Shown here: positions 31,188-39,684 of the stretch, in pieces | Layout of the letters: each line of letters opens with the position of its first letter | Position numbering within the stretch: position 1 is the stretch's first letter | From: an uncultured Collinsella sp. | Lineage (GTDB): Bacteria; Actinomycetota; Coriobacteriia; Coriobacteriales; Coriobacteriaceae | Length of the DNA: 39,692 nt | Reading direction: 5' to 3' | NCBI GenBank assembly: GCA_958407555.1 | Contig: CATYJC010000004.1 | Span: 1-39,692 of the forward strand | Notes under the pieces: model-generated | Seen by the model: only the letters and a program-made list of their open reading frames with translations | The model's database searches: none | What the model was told of the DNA's origin: nothing | Position numbers and translations under genes: made by a program

Positions 31188-32255
31188 CTAAACGGCTGGC
31201 TCGATGCCCAAGTGCTCAAAGGTGCGCAAGGTTGCCTGGCGGCCCTGGGGCGTGCGAATCATCAAGCCGCACTGCAGCAGATAGGGCTCATAGACATCCT
31301 CGAGCGTACCAGGGTCCTCGCCAACCGCGCTGGCAAGGGTCGTCAGGCCCACGGCACGGCCGGAGAACGTCTTGGCAAGCGTCTCCAAGATGCGAATATC
31401 CATCCAGTCCAGACCAAGCTCGTCGATCTCGAAGAACTCGAGCGCCTGACGGCAAATATCAAGCTCGATGGGGCCGTTGCCGCGTACCTGCGCATAGTCG
31501 CGCACACGCTTGAGCAGACGGTTGGCCAAGCGCGGCGTGCCACGCGAGCGCGAGCCGATTTCAAGTGCGCTCGGATGGTCGATCGTCACGCCCAGAATGG
31601 TTGCCGAGCGTGTCACGATCTGGGCGAGCTCCTCGACCGTGTAGTAATCCAGGCGATACGAAATGCCAAAGCGGTCGCGCAGCGGACCGGTCAGCATACC
31701 CGAACGGGTCGTTGCCGCCACCAGCGTAAACTTGGGGATATCCAGGCGAATCGAGCGCGCCGCCGGACCCTTACCGATAACGATATCGAGCGCAAAGTCC
31801 TCCATCGCGGGATACAGGACTTCCTCGACCGAGCGGTTAAGGCGGTGAATTTCGTCGATAAACAGCACGTCACCCGGCTGCAAGTTAGTCAGGATGGCCG
31901 CCAGATCACCGGTACGCGCAATAGCAGGGCCGCTCGTCGTCTTGATCTGAGCGCCCAGCTCGTTGGCGATAACGGTGGCCAACGTGGTCTTGCCCAGGCC
32001 CGGAGGGCCCGAGAAAATCACGTGGTCGAGCGTCTCGCCACGGCTCTGCGCCGCCTCGATCAGCACGCGAAGGCTCTGCTTGATATGCTCCTGACCGCAG
32101 TAGTCGTCCAAGCGCTGGGGACGCAGGGTACGGTCGACATCGAGGTCCTCGGGTGTCAGTTCCGAGCCCACCATACGCTCACCGTGCGCCATGGATGCCG
32201 CCGGCGAGCTGCCGGGCGTCGCCCACAGGTCCTGAGAGTCATCGGCTTCCCACAT
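31188..32255 (-). CDS. ruvB: Holliday junction branch-migration ATPase RuvB
   Basis: The 355-residue AAA+ protein has Walker A GPPGLGKTT, Walker B FIDEIH, sensor 1 VAATTRSG, arginine-finger region GPLRDRFG and a C-terminal winged helix (VGLTTLASAVGED...YLLQCGLMIRTPQGR). It drives branch migration on the RuvA-bound junction. Its ATG overlaps the ruvA stop codon by one base (TGATG), so it is translated by coupling. A GTG one codon earlier is possible. Confidence 0.98.
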   Translation of the reverse strand: MWEADDSQDLWATPGSSPAASMAHGERMVGSELTPEDLDVDRTLRPQRLDDYCGQEHIKQSLRVLIEAAQSRGETLDHVIFSGPPGLGKTTLATVIANELGAQIKTTSGPAIARTGDLAAILTNLQPGDVLFIDEIHRLNRSVEEVLYPAMEDFALDIVIGKGPAARSIRLDIPKFTLVAATTRSGMLTGPLRDRFGISYRLDYYTVEELAQIVTRSATILGVTIDHPSALEIGSRSRGTPRLANRLLKRVRDYAQVRGNGPIELDICRQALEFFEIDELGLDWMDIRILETLAKTFSGRAVGLTTLASAVGEDPGTLEDVYEPYLLQCGLMIRTPQGRQATLRTFEHLGIEPAV

Positions 32256-32875
32256 CACGCATCCATTCCGAGTCGCTTAAGCGCCGCGCCGAGCAGATCC
32301 TCGACACGCATGTCCTGCCCATCATACCCGCTCAGGGCAACCTCGGTCTCCTGCGGGCTAAAGCCCATGGAGAGAAGCGCCGCACGGGCGTCATCGATGG
32401 CCGAGGGAGCGGCGGCGGGGACCGGCATCGCAACCCGACCGGGAATTACGTCGACCGGAACAAAGCCCTTGTCCTTGGCAAAGGTACTCTTGAGCTCCAA
32501 GATAAGGCGCTGGGCGGTCTTTTTGCCCACACCGGGCACCTTGGCCATGCCCTTGTCGTCCTCGGCCATCACCAGGGAATACAGCTGTCCCACGGTATAG
32601 GTGGAAAGCACGGCAAGCGCCAGGCGCGGGCCAACACCCGACACGGACACGAGCCGGTCAAACATCGTGCGCTCGTCCTTGGAGGCAAAGCCAAAAAGTG
32701 TCATGGCGTCCTCGCGCACCTGCATACGGGTATAGAGGCGAACCTCGCCGCCGGGTGTAGGCAGCGTGGCGGCAGTGCTGCCCGAAATACCGAGCTCAAA
32801 GCCCACACCCGATACGTCAACGACGGCCGAGCTCATCGTGGCCTCGACAAGCGTTCCATGGAGCTGGGAAATCAT
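32255..32875 (-). CDS. ruvA: Holliday junction DNA-binding protein RuvA
   Basis: The 206-residue protein has the OB-fold N domain (MISQLHGTLVEATMSSAVVDVSGVG), two helix-hairpin-helix motifs (LVSVSGVGPRLALAVLST and VPGVGKKTAQRLILELK) and a C-terminal UBA-like domain that contacts RuvB (AALLSMGFSPQETEVAL). RuvA tetramers hold the four-way junction flat for RuvB and RuvC. The start codon overlaps the ruvC stop codon by one base (TGATG). It is the middle gene of ruvC-ruvA-ruvB. Confidence 0.98.
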   Translation of the reverse strand: MISQLHGTLVEATMSSAVVDVSGVGFELGISGSTAATLPTPGGEVRLYTRMQVREDAMTLFGFASKDERTMFDRLVSVSGVGPRLALAVLSTYTVGQLYSLVMAEDDKGMAKVPGVGKKTAQRLILELKSTFAKDKGFVPVDVIPGRVAMPVPAAAPSAIDDARAALLSMGFSPQETEVALSGYDGQDMRVEDLLGAALKRLGMDA

Positions 32876-33396
32876 CAGTATCCGGTTCCTCTCTGTTGAT
32901 AGAACTCGCCGCCGGTAAGCGCCCGGGTGCGGCTGAGGTTAACGTGACAGATGGCGCAGGCCAGGGCATCGGCGGCATGGTCTGGGTGAGGGTCGTGATC
33001 GAGCTGCGTGAGCGTGCGCACCATGTAGGCAACCTGCCGTTTATCTGCGGCACCGGTGCCCACCACGGCCTGCTTGATCTGCATGGGCGTGTATTCGCCA
33101 ATCTCGAGCGCGCACTCCGAAAGCGCCACGAGCGCGGCACCGCGGGCATGCGCCGTGGGGATGGCCGAGCGGACGTTAGCACCAAAGTAGATGCTCTCGA
33201 TAGCAGCGGTATCGGGTCGATAACGCTCCACGACGCCCTTGAGGTCACGGGCGATATGCGACAGGCGCACCGCGAGCGGGCTGCCCGCGCTGGTCTCGAT
33301 ACAACCGTAGGCACGGCAACGAACCTCGCCACGTCGCTCCTCGATAATCCCCCAGCCCGTATGGGCCAAACCGGGATCGATACCCAAAATGACCAA
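32875..33396 (-). CDS. ruvC: Holliday junction resolvase RuvC
   Basis: The 173-residue RNase H-fold nuclease cuts Holliday junctions. Its catalytic acids are D7 (VILGIDPGLAHTGW), the glutamate in AIESIYFGANV and the aspartate of HPDHAADALACAI. A TTG start at 33396 is preferred because GGGGAGG lies 5 bases upstream and it puts the first catalytic Asp at residue 7, as in other RuvC proteins. GTG at 33426 lacks a binding site. It is the first gene of the ruvCAB operon. Confidence 0.95.
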   Translation of the reverse strand: MVILGIDPGLAHTGWGIIEERRGEVRCRAYGCIETSAGSPLAVRLSHIARDLKGVVERYRPDTAAIESIYFGANVRSAIPTAHARGAALVALSECALEIGEYTPMQIKQAVVGTGAADKRQVAYMVRTLTQLDHDPHPDHAADALACAICHVNLSRTRALTGGEFYQQRGTGY

Positions 33397-33451
33397 GCCA
33401 ACCTCCCCTCGTCTTTTGCCAAGCACAAGGCAAGGCCCCGCGCACTATTCA

Positions 33452-33465
33452 CGAACGTCTGTTCT
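33452..33465. promoter_or_regulatory. LexA (SOS) box upstream of ruvCAB
   Basis: CGAACGTCTGTTCT matches the Gram-positive LexA consensus CGAAC-N4-GTTCG at 9 of 10 defined positions. It lies 56 bases before the ruvC start. TATTCT on the minus strand lies next to it, so LexA would cover the promoter and couple ruvCAB to DNA damage. Confidence 0.75.
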
Positions 33466-33533
33466 AGAATAACACAACAGGGCCAAGGTGCTTAGTTGAA
33501 GTATCGGGGTTGGGAGCGAATCCCATCCCATAG

Positions 33534-35507
33534 TTAGTTTTGGCTAAAGAACGGAAACTGCCTCGGATCAACCGGCGGGTGCGGCATCGGACCTCCCTGC
33601 GGTCCACCCTGGCCGCCCATCATCTTATCGATGGCGTCCTGGACCTCGCCCTCAAACTTCTTCATACCCTCATGCAGACGACGCTGACCGTCCTCGGAGC
33701 GCAGCTCTTCCATCTGCTCGGGCGAAATACCCAACAGCTCGCCTAATAAGCCCATCATCTCGCCGCGCATACGGTCACTCGTATCGTCGTCGGCAAAACG
33801 GCGCACCTCGGCGCGCGCCAGCGAATCAACCGCCATGCGCTCCTTACCGTTGAGCCCCAGATCGGACCACGCAAGCATGTACGGCCAGGCGCGCTCGGCA
33901 AACGAACGGGCCGAAACGATCGGCGCCGTCGGTAGCATGCGACGAGCAGCCTCACCTTGGCGCACGAGCATCAGCAGCAGCGAGCAGGCCTCGGGCTTGG
34001 CGGCGGCCATCGGGATGTCATCAAAGGGGCGGTTGCGGTCCACGTGCGACTCGAGCGCACCATCGACCTCGCCCGGCTCAAGCCCGCCCAGCAGCTGCGC
34101 CGCGCGATCGAGCATATCAACCGGGCCGGCGAGCGCCGAGAGTGCCTGCGCCAGCACGCGATCCATGCAATCCTCTACCGCGTTGAGCGTCACGAGCTCT
34201 TGGGGCACCACGGCCGAGGTGCGGTTGCGCACGCGTGCCACAAACTCGAGCGTCGACAGATACACGTCGCCAAAGGGCGCAAAATCGCCCTGGTAGCCGC
34301 CGGACAGCGCGGGCGCCGCCAGTGCATACTCAGTCTTGGAAAGCGGGCTCAACGCCATGGCGCCCAGCTCGAGCGCCGTATCCTCGAGCATCAGGCCCAG
34401 CGCGCGCGAACGCAGGCGCTCGGCATCGCCCGCCGACACGTCGCGGTCGAGCACGCGCTCCGCATCCGGCGCATCGCGCTCGACGGTGCGAATGTGCAGA
34501 CGCTCAGCGATTGAGCGAACAGCAGAACAGCGGGCGGCCTCGGCCTCCTCCTGCGCCGGCGTAAAGATGCGGTTGCGCCCCAGCACTAAGCCAATTACGT
34601 TACGAGGACCCAAGGCATCGACGGCAAGCGCCGCCAACAGGGACGACGGCAAATCGCCCTCGAGCGCCACCACGGCATGCGACGTACCGTGGGCGCGGGC
34701 ATTGTCGCGCACGGCAAGCACCAGCGCCTGCCACAACCACTCCTCGGAGCGAAACTGGGGCAGCTCATGGTCCTCCAGGGCATCGAGCATCACGCCGCGC
34801 TGAATCTCCTGAACCAGCAGGCTCTCCTCAAAACACGGCGCCTGGGCCACCACGCGACCGCAATCGTCGAGCACAAACGACCCGCCGGTATACACCGACT
34901 CGTCATAGGCGCCGACCGGCGCCATGCAGGCAAACCACACGCTGCGCTTGGAGGCGATCTTGCGGTAGGCACCGCTGCGCACGGCGGCGACGGCGGCGGT
35001 CTCGCGATCGGTCATGTCAAACGCGTTGAATTGGAAATAGGCAATGAGGTCGACACCGGTCGGCAGCATCTCGAGCTCGCGATCCAGGTCAAACACCACG
35101 GCGATGCGCACGCCGTCCACGTCAAACACCGGCGGTGCCCAACGTGTGTCGTTGTTCTCACCGCGCTGCAGGGCAATACTTGCGCGCGCAGGCACCACGC
35201 GACCATCCTTAAGCATCATATAGTCAAGCAGGGACTGGCCCTCAAACGAAACCGCAGCGGGCACGATGCAGATCATATCGAGCTCTTGGATGCGCTCGGC
35301 AACGCCCGTCAGGCCCGTCAGCATATCGTGCTCAAAATCGGCAGCGCCCACCAGGCTGCCCGGCATGGCACCCATAAAGAGCGGGGCCGGAACGCACAGC
35401 ACGCGCGCGCCGCGCTCATGGGCCAGGCGAGCCTGGTCCTCGATGCGGCCGCAAATGCCCTCGATGTCACCCAAGCGCATATCGATCTGTGCAAGTGCGA
35501 GCTTCAT
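33534..35507 (-). CDS. NAD-synthetase (NadE)-like protein with degenerate active sites
   Basis: 657 residues with the two-domain layout of glutamine-dependent NAD synthetase: N-terminal nitrilase-like amidase domain (1-260), synthetase domain (~270-440) and an extra ~200-residue C-terminal region ending in a Gly/Pro/Met-rich tail. Family blocks remain (MKLALAQIDMRLGDIEGI, LWQALVLAVRDNAR, LAALAVDALG, LSPLSKTEYALA, LSGGYQGDFAPFGDVYLSTL), but catalytic residues do not. The Glu of the amidase triad is Ala (VPAPLFMG, A41), the Cys is Phe (VVFDLDRE, F139) and the Lys region reads SIALQRGENND with no equivalent Lys. The SGGxDSS nucleotide loop reads EGDLPSS (283-289). Both activities are probably lost. 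The role could be regulatory or structural. No frameshift is visible and the reading frame is long, so it is under selection. Confidence 0.85.
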   Translation of the reverse strand: MKLALAQIDMRLGDIEGICGRIEDQARLAHERGARVLCVPAPLFMGAMPGSLVGAADFEHDMLTGLTGVAERIQELDMICIVPAAVSFEGQSLLDYMMLKDGRVVPARASIALQRGENNDTRWAPPVFDVDGVRIAVVFDLDRELEMLPTGVDLIAYFQFNAFDMTDRETAAVAAVRSGAYRKIASKRSVWFACMAPVGAYDESVYTGGSFVLDDCGRVVAQAPCFEESLLVQEIQRGVMLDALEDHELPQFRSEEWLWQALVLAVRDNARAHGTSHAVVALEGDLPSSLLAALAVDALGPRNVIGLVLGRNRIFTPAQEEAEAARCSAVRSIAERLHIRTVERDAPDAERVLDRDVSAGDAERLRSRALGLMLEDTALELGAMALSPLSKTEYALAAPALSGGYQGDFAPFGDVYLSTLEFVARVRNRTSAVVPQELVTLNAVEDCMDRVLAQALSALAGPVDMLDRAAQLLGGLEPGEVDGALESHVDRNRPFDDIPMAAAKPEACSLLLMLVRQGEAARRMLPTAPIVSARSFAERAWPYMLAWSDLGLNGKERMAVDSLARAEVRRFADDDTSDRMRGEMMGLLGELLGISPEQMEELRSEDGQRRLHEGMKKFEGEVQDAIDKMMGGQGGPQGGPMPHPPVDPRQFPFFSQN

Positions 35508-35545
35508 GGCCCAGCCCTTTCCGTCGTAAATCGTCGTTGTCGTAG

Positions 35546-35579
35546 TAAAAGCGCCGGCCGCATAATGCAGCCGGCGCTC
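35546..35579 (-). terminator. Rho-independent terminator of the superoxide reductase gene
   Basis: On the minus strand AGCGCCGGC pairs with GCCGGCGCT, with an inner GCA-TTA-TGC extension, followed by TTTTAC. Confidence 0.9.
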
Positions 35580-35624
35580 GCATGTGCATATGCTAGCTAT
35601 GATACCCCGAGCGGGGGCGCGCTC

Positions 35625-35987
35625 CTAGAACGTCGCGGACCACAGCCCATGCAGGTTGCAGTAGGCATAGACAGTACCGGTCTTGGAGCCGCCAGCGAAA
35701 AACGTCGTGGGCTTCATGCCGGGCTCAAGGTAATGGACCTCCAGGCGGCCCTCGGCCTCAAGCGCGATCCACTCGATGTAGTGCTCGGGCAACATGGGGT
35801 GCTCTGTCGAGCCCACGCGTGCGCGAATGACGTGGCCGTCACGCTCGATCTCGACAACAGGCACATGCTTCTCGTGTGCCGCATCCTCGGTGTTCGCCGT
35901 CAGCTCCGTGCAGCCGGCAGGGGTCGCAACGCCGTCGCCAAGGGCGGCAACGAGTTTGCCGTTGGAATCCTTAAAGAAATTCGCCAT
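35625..35987 (-). CDS. Superoxide reductase (desulfoferrodoxin family) without desulforedoxin centre
   Basis: The 120-residue protein has all ligands of the catalytic iron centre: H41 in EKHVPV, H63 and H69 in STEHPMLPEHYIEW, C110 and H113 in YCNLHGLW, plus the lysine of EKH (K40). The N-terminal ~35 residues correspond to the desulforedoxin domain but keep only one cysteine (C26 in PAGCTEL), so the second iron centre cannot form. This resembles the class III type known from Treponema. The enzyme reduces superoxide to hydrogen peroxide in anaerobes, with rubredoxin or another donor. AAAGGAG lies before ATG 35987. No oxygen-stress regulator is visible nearby. Confidence 0.92.
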   Translation of the reverse strand: MANFFKDSNGKLVAALGDGVATPAGCTELTANTEDAAHEKHVPVVEIERDGHVIRARVGSTEHPMLPEHYIEWIALEAEGRLEVHYLEPGMKPTTFFAGGSKTGTVYAYCNLHGLWSATF

Positions 35988-36139
35988 GATGTTCTCCTTT
36001 GCTGATGTGCCAATGTTCTCGATGCTTCTTATGCCCAAAGGCAGGCGAACCATCCACGGCATGGCAAATGAACACATAACGGGCGGGAACGGTGGGGCGG
36101 CGCGTACTATCTGCCCCGGCAACCCCATCCCGCGCGCGG

Positions 36140-39100
36140 TTAGCGACCGTCGCCGCCCAGCAGCGCCAGAACATCTTCGCGGGTAAACAGTGCCGACGAG
36201 ATGCCGTCGCCGCCGAGCACGCTGTTGACCAGATCGCGCTTGGACTCCTGCATCTGCATAATGCGTTCCTCGATCGTGTCCTTGGCGATGAGTTTGTACA
36301 CGGTCACGGTGTGCTGCTGGCCAATACGGTGGGCGCGGTCGGTCGCTTGGTCCTGCGCCGCCACGTTCCACCACGGGTCGTAGTGGATGACCACGTCGGC
36401 AGCCGTCAAATTAAGGCCCACGCCGCCCGCCTTGAGCGAAATCAAGAACACCGGCACCTCGCCCGCCTGGAACTGCGCAACCATCTTGGCGCGGCTCTCC
36501 TTAGACGATGCGCCCGTGAGCTTAAGGAAGGCGATGTCCTCCTTAGACAGGCGCTTGCCGATGATATCGAGCATACCCGTAAACTGGCTGAACAACAGGA
36601 TACGATGCCCGCCGTCGAGTGCGCCGTGCACGAGCTCCATGCACGTATCGAGCTTGGCGCTCCCCGCCTTGTAATCCTCGTAGTGAAGACGCGGGTCGCA
36701 GCAGATCTGGCGTAGCTTGGTGAGCTCGGCGAGCACCTTGAGCTTATCTTTCTTAAACTCCCCGGCCTCGCGGTGCTGCACCTGCTGGGCGATGCGGTCT
36801 TGGTTGGCCAGGTAGAGCTTGCGCTGTTCGCCGGCAAGCTGTGCCATCACCGTATCCTCGATCTTCTCGGGCAGATCGGCCACCACATCTTCCTTGACGC
36901 GACGCAGCACAAACGGCGACACGAGCGCCTGCAGACGAGCGGCACTGTCGCCCTCGGCATGCTCGACGGGACTCTCAAAGCGCTTGGCAAATGAGTCGCG
37001 CGTGCCCAGAAGACCCGGCATCAAAAAGTCGAAGATACTCCAAAGCTCGGACAGGCGGTTTTCGATGGGCGTGCCCGTCAAGGCAAAGCGCACGCCGGCC
37101 GGCAGGCGCTTGGCAGCGCGGGCCACCTGGGTGAGCGGGTTTTTAATGTACTGGGCCTCATCGAGCACTACGCGGGCAAAGTCCTGCTCGATGTATTCGT
37201 CGATGTCGCGACGCATGAGGTCATACGACGTCACGACCACGTTGTGCTCGGCGGCACCGGCAATTTGTACGCGACGCTGGGCCTTGGCGCCCACGATGGC
37301 ACACACATCAATCGAGGGGGAGAAGCGCTCCAACTCGGCAGCCCAGTTGTACACGAGCGACGCGGGGCACACCACGAGCGTGGGCTTGGTATCCCCCGCC
37401 TCCACGCGCGCCAGAATGTGCGCAATCATCTGCAGCGTTTTGCCCAGGCCCATATCGTCGGCCAAGATGCCGCCGAGACCCAGGTGCTCGAGCGAGCCAA
37501 GCCACTGGTAGCCGTCGATCTGGTAGCCACGCAGCGTGGCCTTGAGCGAGGCGGGCACCGTAAAGTCCATCTTGCCGAGCGTATCCAGGCGCTCGACGGT
37601 GCGGCGGAACGCGGCGTCGCGATCGGCCTCGAGCGCCGGCGTACGCGCGAGCATGCTATCGACAAAAAGGGTGCTCGACGCGGGAAGCAACACGCCATCG
37701 AGCAGGTCGACAGTATCGACGCCCAGGTCCTCGGCAAGGCCAAACGCGGCGCGCGCTCCCTCGTCCAGGCGAACGATGTCGCCGGACGTAAGGCGCGCGA
37801 ACGTCTGGTGGCGCTTATACGAATCGAGATAGATGGCAAGGTCGGCCGCCGAAAGCCCGCTCGCACCCAGCTCGACGTCGAGCAGGTTGCTCTTGACGGT
37901 CGCACGCACCGAGAGCTTGGGTGCAGGACGGACCGAGACCTGGCGCAGGCGGTCGCTAAGCATGACCTCGCCCAACTCGGACAAAGCCGCCAGCCCCTCG
38001 GTCAGCAGGTGGAACAGGCTCTCGTCATCGCGTTCCTCAAACGCCAGGCCGCCCTCGTGGAAATCGAAGTACAGGGCCGCCGTGTCCATAACGCGAAACT
38101 CCGCTACCGTATCGCGGGGCGGAACGCCGGGGCGTTGCTCTTCGAAAGGACTGCCCGGAGCACCAAGACTAAAGAGATCTGCCGACCAATCGCCGTAGGT
38201 CACCGTAATCTTGCAGGTCACAAGATCATCGTCGACGCCAATCGCCATGGCAAAACTCGGCTCGGGCGCCACGGCGTCGAGCGCGGCGGGAGCGGTCAGG
38301 TCGGTGTAGTCGCGCAGGATAGGCAGCGCCATGCGGCAGAACTCGCCCACCTGGTCGGCGGCGATATGGACCGGCGTGCGGCAGGGCAACAAGTGCGAAA
38401 GGAACGGCGCCGCATGTTGGGCAAACGCCGTTTCGGTACGGCGCGCGCGGCGCGTATCAACCAGATAGGCTGCGTCACCAGCGACAAAGCAGTACACATC
38501 GGCCGGCAGGCGCAAGTCGTAGCTACCTCCCGCCGCCGGTGCAATCTTGGCGGCAAGGAGCGGCGGGCGCTTAGCCGGGACTTCGCCCTCCCCCTGCGGC
38601 GACGGCTCGACCGCCACCTCGTAGGCACGATGCGTCGTCGTCCCCCGCGACCAAGCAGGCTCAAAGGACATGGTCCTGCCGCGCAGCAGGTCCAGTACGG
38701 ACACGACGGAATACTCGGATACCGGCAACTGACGCTCGGCGACAAAACCGCTGCGGGCAAAGTCATACGATGCCGAGCGCGAGCTCGTAATATCGCCTAG
38801 GTAGGCGACCGTCATTGCGATAAAGTCGAGCAGCTTTGTCGACACGTCATCGAAAGCCTCGGGCACATGGACAAACGTAAGCTTCTTGCCATAGGAGAAC
38901 GTACCGCCGCGCACATAGGCATCGGCCATGCCGTCGATATCCTTAACCACGTAGGACACCGAACCGCTGCGAATGCGAAACTCAAGCGCCCAGTTAAAGC
39001 GATCGGCAAACAGCGGATTGTAGTACGGCACCAACGAGGGCTCCAGCACTGCGTTGGGCGCATCGGGGTCAATGGTGCTGGCGAACTTGCGACGCATAGC

Positions 39101-39613
39101 CACGAGCTCGTCCATGCGCGCGTCCGAAAGATCGGAAAGCGCTGCCACAAGGCTCGGGCTCGTGGGGACGGGTGCCGGGAAGGGAAAGTTGGGGTTGACC
39201 GCAGATACGGTGGACGCGGGACGGGTGGGCTGCTTGGACTGTGCGGGCGGTACCGTAAACGTGCGGACCGGCGTGCGCAAACCCTCGACGGGCTCGGCGC
39301 CGCTGGCATCCAGATACGCCAACGCCGTGGCGATGGCGTGCTTGCACATGCCGGAATAGCGGAAGGCGGCGGGGCAATCGCAGTCGTAGTCGACAACCTC
39401 GTGCTCGTCCATGTCGAGCGCCACGTGCGTCTTGTACAGGTCGCCGCGCGAGCCGCGCACCGAGCCCTCGATAGTCACATTTTTGGAGAAGCGCGAGCCG
39501 GAGTCCTCAAACGACAGCACGGCACCGTTGAGCATGAGCGAGCGCCCCTTCATAAAGGTACTGCTGAGCGCCGCCTCCTTACGAAGCGCCTGCACAAACG
39601 TCCCCTGCGCCAT
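36140..39613 (-). CDS. SNF2-family helicase with SWIM zinc finger
   Basis: 1,157 residues. A SWIM zinc finger (CDC...CKH, C78, C80, C90, H92) lies near the N terminus, followed by ~600 residues of uncharacterised beta-rich sequence with basic and Ala-rich segments. The C-terminal SNF2 ATPase has Walker A GGILADDMGLGKTL (~residue 718), DEAQYIKN (~815), FALTGTPIENRLSEL, LLFSQFTGMLDIIGK, LKAGGVGLNLTAADVV and DRAHRIGQ. Bacterial SWIM-SNF2 proteins are DNA translocases of unclear role, some linked to defence or transcription. ATG at 39613 has GGAGG 6 bases upstream; an upstream frame extension into the hairpin region is not supported. Monocistronic. Confidence 0.93.
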   Translation of the reverse strand: MAQGTFVQALRKEAALSSTFMKGRSLMLNGAVLSFEDSGSRFSKNVTIEGSVRGSRGDLYKTHVALDMDEHEVVDYDCDCPAAFRYSGMCKHAIATALAYLDASGAEPVEGLRTPVRTFTVPPAQSKQPTRPASTVSAVNPNFPFPAPVPTSPSLVAALSDLSDARMDELVAMRRKFASTIDPDAPNAVLEPSLVPYYNPLFADRFNWALEFRIRSGSVSYVVKDIDGMADAYVRGGTFSYGKKLTFVHVPEAFDDVSTKLLDFIAMTVAYLGDITSSRSASYDFARSGFVAERQLPVSEYSVVSVLDLLRGRTMSFEPAWSRGTTTHRAYEVAVEPSPQGEGEVPAKRPPLLAAKIAPAAGGSYDLRLPADVYCFVAGDAAYLVDTRRARRTETAFAQHAAPFLSHLLPCRTPVHIAADQVGEFCRMALPILRDYTDLTAPAALDAVAPEPSFAMAIGVDDDLVTCKITVTYGDWSADLFSLGAPGSPFEEQRPGVPPRDTVAEFRVMDTAALYFDFHEGGLAFEERDDESLFHLLTEGLAALSELGEVMLSDRLRQVSVRPAPKLSVRATVKSNLLDVELGASGLSAADLAIYLDSYKRHQTFARLTSGDIVRLDEGARAAFGLAEDLGVDTVDLLDGVLLPASSTLFVDSMLARTPALEADRDAAFRRTVERLDTLGKMDFTVPASLKATLRGYQIDGYQWLGSLEHLGLGGILADDMGLGKTLQMIAHILARVEAGDTKPTLVVCPASLVYNWAAELERFSPSIDVCAIVGAKAQRRVQIAGAAEHNVVVTSYDLMRRDIDEYIEQDFARVVLDEAQYIKNPLTQVARAAKRLPAGVRFALTGTPIENRLSELWSIFDFLMPGLLGTRDSFAKRFESPVEHAEGDSAARLQALVSPFVLRRVKEDVVADLPEKIEDTVMAQLAGEQRKLYLANQDRIAQQVQHREAGEFKKDKLKVLAELTKLRQICCDPRLHYEDYKAGSAKLDTCMELVHGALDGGHRILLFSQFTGMLDIIGKRLSKEDIAFLKLTGASSKESRAKMVAQFQAGEVPVFLISLKAGGVGLNLTAADVVIHYDPWWNVAAQDQATDRAHRIGQQHTVTVYKLIAKDTIEERIMQMQESKRDLVNSVLGGDGISSALFTREDVLALLGGDGR

Positions 39614-39643
39614 CACTTCCTCCAATCCACCCACCGGATGATT

Positions 39644-39684
39644 TTTCTGGGACGGGGATGAAAAAATCATTCCCGTCCCAGAAA
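39644..39684. repeat. 18-base-pair inverted repeat upstream of the helicase gene
   Basis: TTTCTGGGACGGG (39644-39656) and CCCGTCCCAGAAA (39672-39684) are perfect complements. The stem extends inward as GATGA/TCATT (one G-T pair) with an AAAAA loop. It has no U-tract in either direction, so it is not a standard terminator. It could be a dispersed palindrome, a stabilising leader element or an attenuation signal. Confidence 0.6.

Noticed and set aside
33467..33533. Terminator for the NadE-like gene
   Set aside because: A weak GGGATGGGATTCGCTCCC structure is present but has no T-tract.
34677..36005. 442-codon plus-strand ORF opposite the NadE-like gene and SOR
   Set aside because: It crosses two real minus-strand genes and a terminator; no protein features.
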